Source: Oscillatoriales cyanobacterium (GTDB lineage: Bacteria > Cyanobacteriota > Cyanobacteriia > Cyanobacteriales > Microcoleaceae). From it: a stretch of DNA of 64,000 nt. The notes beneath the pieces are model-generated. The model did no database searches. It saw only the letters and a program-made list of their open reading frames with translations, and was not told the origin of the DNA. Numbering within the stretch: position 1 is the first letter of the stretch; each line of letters opens with the position of its first letter. The stretch spans positions 1 through 64,000 of the forward strand of contig RDXX01000008.1 in assembly GCA_004292955.1 (NCBI GenBank). Direction: 5' to 3'. A program made the position numbers and the translations under genes. This document shows, in pieces, positions 16,777 to 26,138 of this stretch.

Positions 16777-19472
16777 ATGAACCTTCTCGGTCAGCGCCTG
16801 GGAATGCCAATCACCAACACCACCTCAACTTTGATTCAATCCGAAACACTAGAACTATTAGAATGGCCGCGCCTGTGTCAGCACTTGGCTACCTTCGCTG
16901 CTACTAAACTCGGCGTCGCGGCCGCCCTCGACCTCCAAATCCCAGCAACTCAAGCTCAAACAGCCGAACTCCTAGCCCAAACTCAGGAAGCTTATCAGTT
17001 AGAAAGCCGCGCTGGGGGTGCTTTGAGTTTTGAGGGCATCCAAGACATCGGCTCTACCCTGCAACGAGCCGAACTTCAAGGTTTGCTCGGTGGCGAAGAA
17101 TTGCTCGCGATTGCTACTACACTCGCAGGAGCAAGGCAATTGCGCCGGATAATTGACTCGGCGCCCGATGTCCCGACGCTCAAAGAACTGGCATCGCAAC
17201 TGCGGACTTATCCCGAAATTGAGCAAGAAATCCATCGCTGTATAGACGATCGCGCTCAAGTAGCCGATCGCGCCACTCCTAAATTAGCAGGAATTCGAGT
17301 GCAAATGCGACAGTTGCGCGATCGCATTTATCAAATATTGCAAGGAATTTTACAGCGCCAATCCAACGCCGTCCAAGAACAGGTAATTACTCAAAGAAGC
17401 TCGCGCTTTGTGATTCCGGTAAAAGCTCCCCAAAAAGATGCTATACCGGGCATCGTTCACGACTCCTCCGCCAGCGGCGCGACACTGTACGTAGAACCCC
17501 ACAACACAGTCAATCTTAACAACCAAATGCGGCAGTTGCTCCGGCAAGAACAAGCCGAAGAAGAAGCAGTCCGCCGCGCCCTCACCGAGCAAGTCGCAGC
17601 AGTCAAACCAGATTTAGATAGATTGGTGGTGGTAGTAACAACTATAGATTTAGCTGCGGCTAAAGCGCGCTACGGTTATTGGCTCCAAGCAAACCCGCCG
17701 AAATTTATCGACTTGGGAGAGCCAGAATTAGCACCAAAAAATACAGAAAAATTAGATGATGAAAATTCGAGTGATGAAAATTTAGATGAGGAACAACCAG
17801 AAAAAAGCCAAGTATTAATTCGCAATCTGCGATCGCCAATTACCCTCCGTCAATTGCGCCATCCTTTATTAGTTTGGCAGCAACAACACGAACAAGGCTT
17901 TGCAGTCGTTCCCGTCGATTTAACAATCAGCCCCCAGATCCGCGTCGTCGCCATCACCGGCCCCAACACCGGCGGCAAAACTGTCACCCTCAAAACCTTG
18001 GGATTGGCAGCTTTAATGGCGAAAGCAGGAATGTTTGTCGCCGCCCGCGAACCCGTAGAATTGCCTTGGTTCGACAATATTCTTGCTGATATTGGTGACG
18101 AACAATCTTTGCAGCAAAGTTTGTCTACTTTTTCCGGCCACATCCGCCGCATCAGCCGCATTTTAGAAGTTTTGCATAATAAATCGGAAGGGGAAAGTGC
18201 AGGAGAAGGAGAAGAAAATTCCCAATTCCCAATTCCCAATTCCCAATTCCCAATTCCCAATTCCCAATTCCCAATTCCCAATTCCCAATTCCCAATTCCC
18301 AATTCCCAATTCCCAAAGTAGGAGCGGGGACAGACCCATCTGAAGGTAGTGCATTGGCGATCGCCCTATTGCAATATCTCGCCCAACATTCGCTGCTAAC
18401 AGTCGCAACTACCCACTTTGGCGAACTCAAAGCCCTCAAATATCAAGACGCCCGCTTTGAAAATGCCTCAGTAGAATTTGACGACAGTTCGATGCAGCCA
18501 ACCTACCGCTTGCTGTGGGGAATTCCCGGACGTTCCAACGCCCTAACTATTGCTAAAAGACTCGGTTTGCTAGCATCGATAGTCGATGAAGCTCAAACCT
18601 ATGTCGGCGGAGCATCTCAAGATGTCAATCAAGTGATTGCAGGACTCGAAGCCCAGCGCCGGAGACAGGAAACCAAGGCCAGAGAAGCAACTCAACTGCT
18701 GCACCAAACCGAAAAACTGCACAAGGAAGTTTCTCAAAAAGCAGCGGCTTTGCAAGAGCGGGAGCGAGAACTAAAAATAGCTCAGGAAGTGGCAGTAAAT
18801 GAGGCAATAGGCACAGCAAAATCAGAAATTGCTCAAATTATTCGTCGCTTGCAGGCGGGCGACCAAACGGCTCAAAATGCCCAAATGGCAACAGAAACCT
18901 TAAATCAAATTTCCGAAAAACACCTGCCCTCTCGGAAGCAACCGGCGAAACCAAAACCGGGTTTTATGCCGAAAACGGGCGATCGTATCCGCATTCCCAG
19001 CTTAGGCCAAACCGCCGAAGTTCTCAGCGGGCCAGATGCTAACGAAGAGTTGAGCGTGCGGTTTGGGATTATGAAAATGACCGTCAAACTAACAGAAATT
19101 GAATCCCTCGACGGTCAAAAACCGGAAACTAAGGCTCAATTAGCCAAGGTTGCAGCTCAAGCAGCCGCTACCGCCAAAGCTAAACAAGCAGCGTCGGAAC
19201 CAGCAAAACCCAATCCCGAAATTGCCATCCGCACTGCTAATAATTCGATCGACCTTCGGGGCGCCAGAGTCTCCGATGCCGAAATCGAAATCGACAGAGC
19301 TCTTTCCAAAGCAGTCGAATACGGTGCGCTGTGGATAATTCACGGCAAAGGTACGGGACAGTTACGGCGCGGGGTTCACGAGTTCCTCGATTCTCACCCG
19401 CAGGTTTCCCGCTACGAGCTCGCCAGTCAAAAAGAAGGAGGTGGAGGTGTGACCTTGGTTTATTTGAAATAG
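16777..19472 (+). pseudogene. mutS2: mutS2, reading frame broken by an AATTCCC tandem array
   Basis: MutS2 is a DNA-binding ATPase/nuclease that suppresses recombination. The 5' part (to 18321) has the MutS core, Walker A ([16 protein letters not shown]) and the following [23 protein letters not shown] block. The 3' part has [30 protein letters not shown], a coiled coil and a C-terminal Smr domain (SIDLRGARVSDAE, IIHGKGTGQLRRGV). Between them fourteen AATTCCC units (18217-18314) end in a stop, and the downstream part is in another frame. The Walker B strand normally preceding VGAGTDP (LVLLDE) is absent, so even a frame restored by 12 or 15 units would lack it. It is a pseudogene unless the array is an assembly error. 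Confidence 0.85.
18217..18314. repeat. (AATTCCC)14 heptanucleotide tandem repeat (STRR) inside mutS2
   Basis: Fourteen perfect 7-bp units are counted. None of the three frames contains a stop inside the array, and all read the same seven codons (N-S-Q-F-P-I-P). Because 7 is not a multiple of 3, each unit gained or lost shifts the downstream frame. A second array of the same unit (13 copies) lies at 26017-26107. Confidence 0.95.
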
Positions 19473-19538
19473 TCAGGATTTACACATTTCCGGTTGATAT
19501 CAAATCCGGTACCATCGGAATTATTAGTAGTCGAAATT

Positions 19539-19604
19539 AGGAGACGGCTTGGCCTTAGTCCCTACAATTAATCTGGCGTAGGGACTAAGGCCAAGCCGTC
19601 TCCT
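19539..19604. repeat. Long perfect palindrome downstream of mutS2
   Basis: 27-bp inverted arms (19539-19565 and 19578-19604) surround a 12-nt loop, starting AGGAGACGGCTTGGCC. It lies between mutS2 and the methyltransferase gene and could terminate transcription or be a miniature mobile element. Confidence 0.85.
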
Positions 19605-19685
19605 CGCTTGTCATTCCGGCGCAGCCGGAATTGATATGATATAAACACCATAAAGTATCATATTGAGTAACTAACTGCCTGACTA

Positions 19686-20627
19686 ATGAAAAAAACTCCC
19701 TCAAATGAAGTTTTGGTTGGCGACTGTCGTGAAGTGATGAAGACATTGCCAGAAAATTATATTTCTGCGTGTATCACTGACCCACCTTACAATTATGAAT
19801 TTATTGGGCATAAATGGGATGACTCAGAAATTCAAAGACGTATTGAAAAAGTCAATGACAAAGGAAGTAAAACCCTTGTTAAAAACATTCCCTATGGTAG
19901 TGGTTTAGCAGGTGGAGTCAGAAACGAAAAATGGTATCAAAGGAATCGTAACAACACTCTGGAGTATGAGAAGTGGTGCTTTGATTGGGGTGAGCAGCTT
20001 TTTCGGATCTGCAAACCGGGTGCGACAGTTTTAGTTTTCAACAGCACACGAACTGTTGCTCACGTACAAGTAGCCCTTGAAAATGCTGGATTCTATGCGA
20101 GAGATATGCTTGTTTATAAAAGATCCAGTGGTATCCCCAAAGGCGTCAATATCAAACAACAGTTCGAGAAGAAAGGATATGAAAATTCTGAAAAATGGGA
20201 GGGTTGGCACAGTTGTCTGAGGAACGAATGGGAAGCAATCTGCGTACTTCAAAAACCACTGGTCAATAATTACTTGGAAACTCTACAGGAGTATGGTACT
20301 GGTCTATTTTATACTAAAGATCGGTGCGGTGGTTTTCAGTCAAATATTTTAGAAGGTATACAGCGTGAGAAAACCGAGGAGTTTAACGTTCATTGCACAG
20401 TCAAACCGATCGCTCTAATGAGAAAGTTGGTTGAAATATTTGTACCGCGTTTGGAAAATTCTATTCTAATCGATCCTTTCGCAGGATCGGGAACTACATT
20501 ACTGGCGGCGCAAGAATTTGGGATTAAGTATGTTGGCATTGAAATAGTACCTGACTACATAGATATTATTAACAAGCGCCTTGATAGTTTCATCGGTGTA
20601 CAGGGAATTCTCCCACTCTTTCAATAA
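19686..20627 (+). CDS. Type II DNA methyltransferase (beta-class amino methyltransferase)
   Basis: The 313-residue enzyme has the catalytic motif IV TDPPYN near residue 34 and the SAM-binding motif DPFAGSGTTLLAAQEFG near residue 265. This beta-class order is typical of N6-adenine or N4-cytosine methylases. A variable target-recognition region lies between. It protects DNA against the endonuclease encoded convergently on the other strand; the two genes overlap by 38 bp at their 3' ends. The target sequence cannot be read from the protein. Lower GC and fewer HIP1 octamers than the neighbours suggest horizontal acquisition. Confidence 0.9.
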   Translation: MKKTPSNEVLVGDCREVMKTLPENYISACITDPPYNYEFIGHKWDDSEIQRRIEKVNDKGSKTLVKNIPYGSGLAGGVRNEKWYQRNRNNTLEYEKWCFDWGEQLFRICKPGATVLVFNSTRTVAHVQVALENAGFYARDMLVYKRSSGIPKGVNIKQQFEKKGYENSEKWEGWHSCLRNEWEAICVLQKPLVNNYLETLQEYGTGLFYTKDRCGGFQSNILEGIQREKTEEFNVHCTVKPIALMRKLVEIFVPRLENSILIDPFAGSGTTLLAAQEFGIKYVGIEIVPDYIDIINKRLDSFIGVQGILPLFQ

Positions 20628-21138
20628 GAAATGACTTTAAATCAAACCCACTTATTGTTTGTATAAACTCAAACGAAGCATCGCCAGTATAAACTCTCCA
20701 AGTCCCTACTTGGCACGCTGTAATAGCTGCGGACAAATTATCTTGTCTAAGTATTAAAAAAACTGGCTCATAATTATAGGTACGAAGTAGTTGGCCATAG
20801 GATTTAAACTTTTTCAGTGTTCCAGAATCTCCTGAGCCAATACGATATTTTGTATCTATCGCATACCCATCAACAATTAGATCGCACGGCTCATCGCTTC
20901 CCACTTTAAATGCTGGCTGAAAACTACTGCAATATGTTTTGCACGTTTCAATAACTAACAATTGCCAACACATACCTAACTCGCGCCCCCAATATTGCCT
21001 ATTTTCTCTTTTTATTATGGGAGAAATACCAAACACATCCATTAAAATATCGTGTTCTTCATTCTCTTCTGCGTAAACTTTCTCGGTAAATGAATTTTGG
21101 TATTTTGCTAAAATTTGATCTAGTTTTCTTTCAGTCAT
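20590..21138 (-). CDS. Probable type II restriction endonuclease
   Basis: The 182-residue protein is assigned by context: convergent with a beta-class methyltransferase and co-transcribed with a controller gene whose end overlaps its start by 8 bp. The segment CDLIVDGYAIDTKYRIGSGD has the D-X(n)-D-X-K form of a PD-(D/E)XK nuclease site, followed by a helix and a strand (EPVFLILR). No specific restriction family is recognised. Lack of a stop or frameshift suggests an active system. Confidence 0.75.
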   Translation of the reverse strand: MTERKLDQILAKYQNSFTEKVYAEENEEHDILMDVFGISPIIKRENRQYWGRELGMCWQLLVIETCKTYCSSFQPAFKVGSDEPCDLIVDGYAIDTKYRIGSGDSGTLKKFKSYGQLLRTYNYEPVFLILRQDNLSAAITACQVGTWRVYTGDASFEFIQTISGFDLKSFLIERVGEFPVHR

Positions 21139-21340
21139 CAGTTACCAGTTCAGCTAAACTAACGGATAATGCTTTGGCTATTTTGTTTGCATTCAGCAGC
21201 GTTATATTCCTTTCTCCTCGTTCAACAGAGCCAATATAAGTACGATGTAATTCAGATAGTTCTGCAAGCTGATCTTGGGAAAGATTTCTGAGCTTTCTGA
21301 AATGTCTAACTTTTTTGCCAAATTGCTCCGTAATATCCAT
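21131..21340 (-). CDS. Controller (C) protein of the restriction-modification system, XRE-type HTH
   Basis: From ATG 21340 the protein is 69 residues (MDITEQFGKKVRHFRKLRNLSQDQ start), a size typical for C proteins. Its helix-turn-helix is LSQDQLAELSELHRTYIGSVERGERN. An upstream TTG (21367) would add 9 residues, but the ATG start leaves operator repeats 24-70 bp upstream, as in other systems. It overlaps the endonuclease start. Controller proteins delay endonuclease expression until host DNA is methylated; that role follows from family and context. Confidence 0.85.
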   Translation of the reverse strand: MDITEQFGKKVRHFRKLRNLSQDQLAELSELHRTYIGSVERGERNITLLNANKIAKALSVSLAELVTDD

Positions 21341-21363
21341 AGATTGCGCCAGATTAAGCAATG

Positions 21364-21410
21364 ACAACTATAATCTGACAGACTATAAGTAGCGACAGAC
21401 TATAAGTAGC
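21364..21410 (-). promoter_or_regulatory. C-box operators: tandem 17-bp repeats
   Basis: The 17-mer GACAGACTATAAGTAGC occurs at 21377-21393 and immediately again at 21394-21410. A weaker third match, CAACTATAATC, is next to them (21365-21375). Read on the minus strand the core is CTACTTATAGTC, close to the GACTTATAGTC-type sites bound by C proteins of the PvuII group. The position just upstream of the controller gene supports autoregulation. Confidence 0.8.
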
Positions 21411-21719
21411 ATTCGAGAATGCTAAGAGTTTGGCCTTGATATAAGTTCCGATCGCCTCAAAACACTGATTTGATTTCGGTCACTCTGCGGCGTAGGATGG
21501 TTGGGGGTGAAAATTTTTGGGTTTTGCTGCGGTTGGGCGATCGAACTTGCAACCGCAACTTTCAACTCGCAAATCCGTCCAGCAACTAGGATTGCCGGAA
21601 TCAAAGCCACGAGTTATGGAGAAAAATTAACAGATCAGCTTTTGTCCGGCCACAAAGCTTGCATTACTGCATACTGTCGATATCCTGCATCAACCTGTCT
21701 TATTTCCCGTGCCCAAGCC
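21411..21719. other. Gap between the restriction cassette and the DUF3038 gene
   Basis: No gene is supported. The frame of the next gene is open back to 21501 but that leader lacks conservation-like features. Boundaries of the cassette are not marked by clear inverted or direct repeats. Confidence 0.4.
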
Positions 21720-22325
21720 ATGCGCTCGACTGTAAAGCCCTCCGCTCCCACAAACGAAACGGGCCCATCTCCCAACTGGGAAGAATTGACCCAAAAAGCA
21801 CCAGAACCTACCCAGTTGGACAACATTAAAGCCCAACTGGATTTAGTGCTGTTAGCCCTAGAAGCCCTGGCAGAAATTGGCTCAGAGGCGATGCTCAAGG
21901 TAGCAGCCGAACTGAATTTAGAGCCAATGGTAGCCGATCGCGTAGCTTTGTGGCGGCTGCGCCAATCGAACCCGCTGCGAAAAGGCCAGGGAGGACGGAA
22001 AAAACTGGATGTGGAGGAAGCTCGATCGCTCGTTTTGATAAGCTGTAATTTGGCAAAACAGCATCAAGCTTTAATCCGCCGCGCCGTGGCCTTGCTCGAA
22101 CAAATGGCTGAGCAAAACCGCGAACCTCACACAGTCGCTTTGTTGGGAGACTATATTGATAGGTTCAGCAACACTTATGCCGATCGCATGGAAGATGCAG
22201 AAACTTTATCGGCAAAAGAACTAACTAATTTGGCCCTGAAACTCCTGATCGATTTGCTGTTTTACAGCAGTCCCGGCGGCCACCGGCGCCTCTGGCTCGC
22301 CCTCCTAGATCGTGCTAAGAATTAG
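21720..22325 (+). CDS. DUF3038 protein
   Basis: The 201-residue protein (start MRSTVKPSAPTNE) is a cyanobacteria-specific DUF3038 member. It is helical, with the conserved LDLVLLALEALAEIGSEAML and LWRLRQSNPLRKGQGGRKKL blocks. The function is unknown. It is followed at 94 bp by a DUF4335 gene, an arrangement common in cyanobacteria, so the two probably work together. An in-frame ATG at 21501 would add 73 non-conserved residues and is not preferred. Confidence 0.75.
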   Translation: MRSTVKPSAPTNETGPSPNWEELTQKAPEPTQLDNIKAQLDLVLLALEALAEIGSEAMLKVAAELNLEPMVADRVALWRLRQSNPLRKGQGGRKKLDVEEARSLVLISCNLAKQHQALIRRAVALLEQMAEQNREPHTVALLGDYIDRFSNTYADRMEDAETLSAKELTNLALKLLIDLLFYSSPGGHRRLWLALLDRAKN

Positions 22326-22331
22326 TCACCA

Positions 22332-22401
22332 GTCATTAGTTATTGGTTATTGGTTATTAGAACAAACAAATAACAAATAACAAATAACAAATAACAAATA
22401 A
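22332..22401. repeat. Heptamer arrays GTTATTG and CAAATAA
   Basis: TTATTGG-type units at 22339-22358 are followed by five CAAATAA units at 22367-22401, just before the DUF4335 gene start. Together they can fold as a loose inverted repeat. Confidence 0.75.
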
Positions 22402-22418
22402 CATACAGTCTTCTTGCT

Positions 22419-24023
22419 ATGGCTCTCAAACGCTACACGCCCCCCACTTGCACGCTGGAAATTACAGCCAAAAGTTCGCCTCTATCTCGTTGGGCGGGCA
22501 AACCCGTGTTTAAATCTTTAAATTTTGAGTTGCGACTAGATGACCCCAGGCTACCAGATACCGAACACGTTACTCTCAGGGGCGATCGCAATCAACTCGA
22601 AACCCTCCACGAAGCAGTCACCAACTACGTCCAAAACTTCCTCGGCGAAGCCCGCGATTGGGACAACAACCTCAACTCCCAAACAGGTTTTACCATAGCC
22701 CCAGACTCGCCAGAAGTCGCGCGCAATGTCGTTACATTCGATCGACCCCTCAGCACATCCGAACTAGCAACCGCAGCCCCAAACACTACCTACCTGCCAG
22801 TTCCCCCCCGCCTAGAACCCCGCGGCTTGCTCGCCCACAACTTGTTCTTAGGCTCATTGAGCGCCGCCGAATCCGGGCCGGAAGTACACTTGAGTACCCT
22901 CCAACTCTTTGACTTAGCCACCGCACTAGATGACTGCGCCGCCGAAGTCATGGCAGTCCCCAACCTCAACCGCGATCGCCCAGAAGCGAAAGCATTACCA
23001 TGGTTGAATATCGCAGCAATCCTAGTCGCCAGCGTCGGAATGACGACGGGAATTGTTAAAATGCTCGATCGATCCTCCTCCAACACCTCCCCAACAACCG
23101 CCACAGCCCCCGTCACAGCCCCCACCAACCCACAATTTACCCCCGCACTCCCGCAGCCCCAAATACTTGCCGGCGCCACCCCCAGCCCAGTTCCCGCCCC
23201 CACCACATCCCCCACCACATCCCCAACAGCAACACCAACAGCCGCAGCCACACCAGGCTTACCCCCCCTACCGCCCCCGCCCATCAACACCGCCGCCGCC
23301 ACCCCCAGCCCCAGCTTGCCCCCAATCGCCCTAGCCCCAAGCCCAAGCACCAACAAACCCAGCCCCATCCAGCAGCCACCCCTGCTATTCCCCCCCAACA
23401 GCAGCGCACCCGCAGCATCACAGAGCGCCCCAGCCCTCCCCCAAGGGCAAATCATCACAATTCCCGATCCCGCAGGGCCCCCAATTGCCGCCCCCCAAGC
23501 ACCCTACCTGCTGCCCCCCATACCGCCGAGACTAGCTCCCGCCGTACCGCCCCCCCTGCCACCATCCCTATCTGCATCGCGATTCCCAGTTCCCCCACCG
23601 CAATCATTCCCCCCCCTCCCCCAGCCGATTTCCCCCCCCAGCACCGAACTCCCACCCCTTGAGGACACTAAACCGCAAGCCGAGTCAGAGGACAACAACC
23701 GGGCTACCGCCAGCAAAAAAAACCGCACTTTATTTGATACAATTCCTCAAGTTTCAGAAGCTAGAACCTACTTTGAGGAACGCTGGAAGCCACCAGAAGG
23801 AATGGAACAAACCTTGGAATACAGCCTCCAGATCGATGAAAACGGCTCAATTCAAACTATTGTCCCGATGGGCAAAGCAGCCGCCGATTATATCGATCGG
23901 GCTAGTATGCCCTTAGTCGGCGAGCCGTTTGTTTCTGCCGTTACTCATGGAAAAAACCCGAAAATTAGAGTAGTCTTAAGACCAAACGGTCGAGTACAAA
24001 CCTTTTTGGAAGAGACTAATTGA
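22419..24023 (+). CDS. DUF4335 protein with membrane segment and Pro-rich linker
   Basis: The 534-residue protein starts with a DUF4335 domain (residues 1-165; RYTPPTCTLEITAKSSPLSRW start). A single membrane helix follows near residues 195-212 (LNIAAILVASVGMTTGIV). Next is a long low-complexity linker rich in P, A, S and T (about residues 220-440). A C-terminal globular block (TLFDTIPQVSEARTYFEERW) ends the protein. The plan suggests a cytoplasmic head tethered to a C-terminal domain across the membrane by an extended Pro-rich spacer, TonB-like in style only. It pairs with DUF3038 upstream. The function is unknown. Confidence 0.75.
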   Translation: MALKRYTPPTCTLEITAKSSPLSRWAGKPVFKSLNFELRLDDPRLPDTEHVTLRGDRNQLETLHEAVTNYVQNFLGEARDWDNNLNSQTGFTIAPDSPEVARNVVTFDRPLSTSELATAAPNTTYLPVPPRLEPRGLLAHNLFLGSLSAAESGPEVHLSTLQLFDLATALDDCAAEVMAVPNLNRDRPEAKALPWLNIAAILVASVGMTTGIVKMLDRSSSNTSPTTATAPVTAPTNPQFTPALPQPQILAGATPSPVPAPTTSPTTSPTATPTAAATPGLPPLPPPPINTAAATPSPSLPPIALAPSPSTNKPSPIQQPPLLFPPNSSAPAASQSAPALPQGQIITIPDPAGPPIAAPQAPYLLPPIPPRLAPAVPPPLPPSLSASRFPVPPPQSFPPLPQPISPPSTELPPLEDTKPQAESEDNNRATASKKNRTLFDTIPQVSEARTYFEERWKPPEGMEQTLEYSLQIDENGSIQTIVPMGKAAADYIDRASMPLVGEPFVSAVTHGKNPKIRVVLRPNGRVQTFLEETN

Positions 24024-24393
<370 letters not shown>

Positions 24394-24771
24394 TTATTTT
24401 CTATCCCAAGCTTCACCAATCCAATAAAAAACTACAATCCCCGCAAAACTAAATAAAAAATCTTCAATACTAGCAGTACGATTCGGTAAAATCGCTTGCA
24501 GCATTTCTTCCCCAGCAGTGAAAATAGTAAACAGTGCTGGCCCGAAAGGAATTGGATAATTCAACACCATCATCATTTTTTTGCCCGTTGCTCTATGGCA
24601 CAAAAAAGATGCTATTCCGTACAAAATAAAATGTCCGAGTTTATCATAAGGCGGATGAGCCAGAGGAAAGTTAGTTAACTTTCCCATATCTGCTACCAGC
24701 ATGATACTGAGAATAATTAACAAGTACAAAACACACGCAACAATCCAGAATTTTTTTGAGGATAATTTCAT
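24394..24771 (-). CDS. VanZ-like membrane protein
   Basis: The 125-residue protein has four hydrophobic segments and the VanZ-family pattern DKLGHFILYGIASFLCHRA followed by a charged turn, TAGEEMLQAILPNRTASIEDF. VanZ relatives have no settled function outside teicoplanin resistance. The stop is inside the TTGCCGAACTT-associated repeat neighbourhood. It is followed upstream by a repeat with GCAGAGGGCGCAGAGGGCG (24865-24885). Confidence 0.75.
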   Translation of the reverse strand: MKLSSKKFWIVACVLYLLIILSIMLVADMGKLTNFPLAHPPYDKLGHFILYGIASFLCHRATGKKMMMVLNYPIPFGPALFTIFTAGEEMLQAILPNRTASIEDFLFSFAGIVVFYWIGEAWDRK

Positions 24772-24988
24772 CGGATTTTTTCCACTATCGACAATTGACG
24801 AACCGAGTCCACGCCGCTTACCGCAATTTTGTTGGATTTGTGAATGAGATTTTTTTTGATTAACCGCAGAGGGCGCAGAGGGCGCAGAGAAAGAGAGGAA
24901 AGAGAAGATAGCGTAAATATTTGAGTTAGGGCGGGTTTTGTAGGGATATTTTTGGCTAAGAACCCGCCTCTACCAGATATTGTTATGC

Positions 24989-25912
24989 TTAACGCGCCCA
25001 CTGTTGCAATATGTAATTGTAAAACTTTTCCGTATCTACTCGATCCATTGCTTGAATTTTTCGCCCTCCTGTTTCAACTTTTGTACGCCCTTGACTGACA
25101 CCTTCGGTAACTATTTCGGTTTCCCATTCTCGCAGTTCGTAAAATTCTGGATGTACCAAATAAGCCGTTGCCAAAATATCCCAAAAATAGTAATCTTGAG
25201 ATATTGCTAAAGCATAACACTGTCCTGCTAAATCGGAGATTGAATATTTGCGCTGTCTGGCTAAGCGATTAGAAAAATCCACAGTCAGCGGTACATTATT
25301 GGTGATATCTAAAGGACACATCACAACGGGAATTTGTGTTTGCCAAATTCTCTCAATGGCTATCGGATCCCAGTAAGCATTCCATTCCGCCGACATATCT
25401 TGTCCCGGTTTCATATCTTTGCTAACATTGCCTATAGCGTTGAGCGCCCCTCCCATCCACACAATTTCTTTGATTTTGCTTTCAATTTCTGGTGCAATAT
25501 CTAAGGCTTGTGCCACTGTTGTTAGCGGCCCCGTTACCATTAATGTGACCGGTTCCTTTGCATCCCGCAAAACTCGCACCATAAAGTTTTGTCCGGGTTC
25601 TGATATTAACGGCGCGTCAACGGTTGCTTTTTCATTTAGAATGGGAAGTCGATCGCACGCAAAGGAATCTCGCCTAAACAACACCGGAAATGGATTCAAT
25701 CCCCGCACCGTACTCGCCGCCACTGGCACCTCTGAACACCCCATCAAATCGAGGATTTTGCGGGTTGCACTCACGGCTGGCTGAATGTAGCAATCCGCCG
25801 GAGTGACAATTACTCCCAGAGTTTGCACTTCCTCCATTGTCATCAGCAACACGACTGAGAGATAGTCGTCAACTGCACCGTCGTGATCCATTAGTACCAG
25901 CTTTTTCGACAT
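24989..25912 (-). CDS. Inosine-uridine preferring nucleoside hydrolase family protein
   Basis: The 307-residue protein begins with the calcium-binding aspartate cluster MDHDGAVDDYLSVVLL (the family DxDxxxDD signature), followed by VTPADCY and the conserved VTGPLTTVAQAL. Nucleoside hydrolases cleave the N-glycosidic bond of ribonucleosides to base and ribose, a purine/pyrimidine salvage step. The distal metal-site Asp usually found near the C-terminus is not obvious, so the substrate is uncertain. It stands alone, divergent from the S9 peptidase gene. Confidence 0.85.
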   Translation of the reverse strand: MSKKLVLMDHDGAVDDYLSVVLLMTMEEVQTLGVIVTPADCYIQPAVSATRKILDLMGCSEVPVAASTVRGLNPFPVLFRRDSFACDRLPILNEKATVDAPLISEPGQNFMVRVLRDAKEPVTLMVTGPLTTVAQALDIAPEIESKIKEIVWMGGALNAIGNVSKDMKPGQDMSAEWNAYWDPIAIERIWQTQIPVVMCPLDITNNVPLTVDFSNRLARQRKYSISDLAGQCYALAISQDYYFWDILATAYLVHPEFYELREWETEIVTEGVSQGRTKVETGGRKIQAMDRVDTEKFYNYILQQWAR

Positions 25913-26016
25913 TCTGCTTCCCCATCATTGAATTAGTGTAAAGTACAAATATAAATTTATTTGTTCTAAAAACACAACTGATTCAACTATAGCCGTTCTC
26001 AAGTGAGGTACTCGCC

Positions 26017-26107
26017 AATTCCCAATTCCCAATTCCCAATTCCCAATTCCCAATTCCCAATTCCCAATTCCCAATTCCCAATTCCCAATTCCCAATTCCC
26101 AATTCCC
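26017..26107. repeat. (AATTCCC)13 heptanucleotide tandem repeat in an intergenic region
   Basis: Thirteen perfect units lie between the nucleoside hydrolase and peptidase genes, ending 31 bp before the S9 peptidase start. It is the same unit as the array in mutS2. The minus-strand frame it opens (NWELGIG repeats) is not a gene. Confidence 0.95.
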
Positions 26108-26138
26108 AATCTGTCCCTCACTCACTAAATAATTTATT

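Noticed and set aside
18217-18314. CRISPR-like array
   Set aside because: The unit is 7 bp with no spacers, so it is a simple tandem repeat. The other heptamer arrays were rejected as CRISPR for the same reason.
23053-23334. 93-codon ORF rich in Pro and Gln
   Set aside because: Overlaps the Pro-rich linker of DUF4335 in another frame; composition follows from the C-rich DNA.
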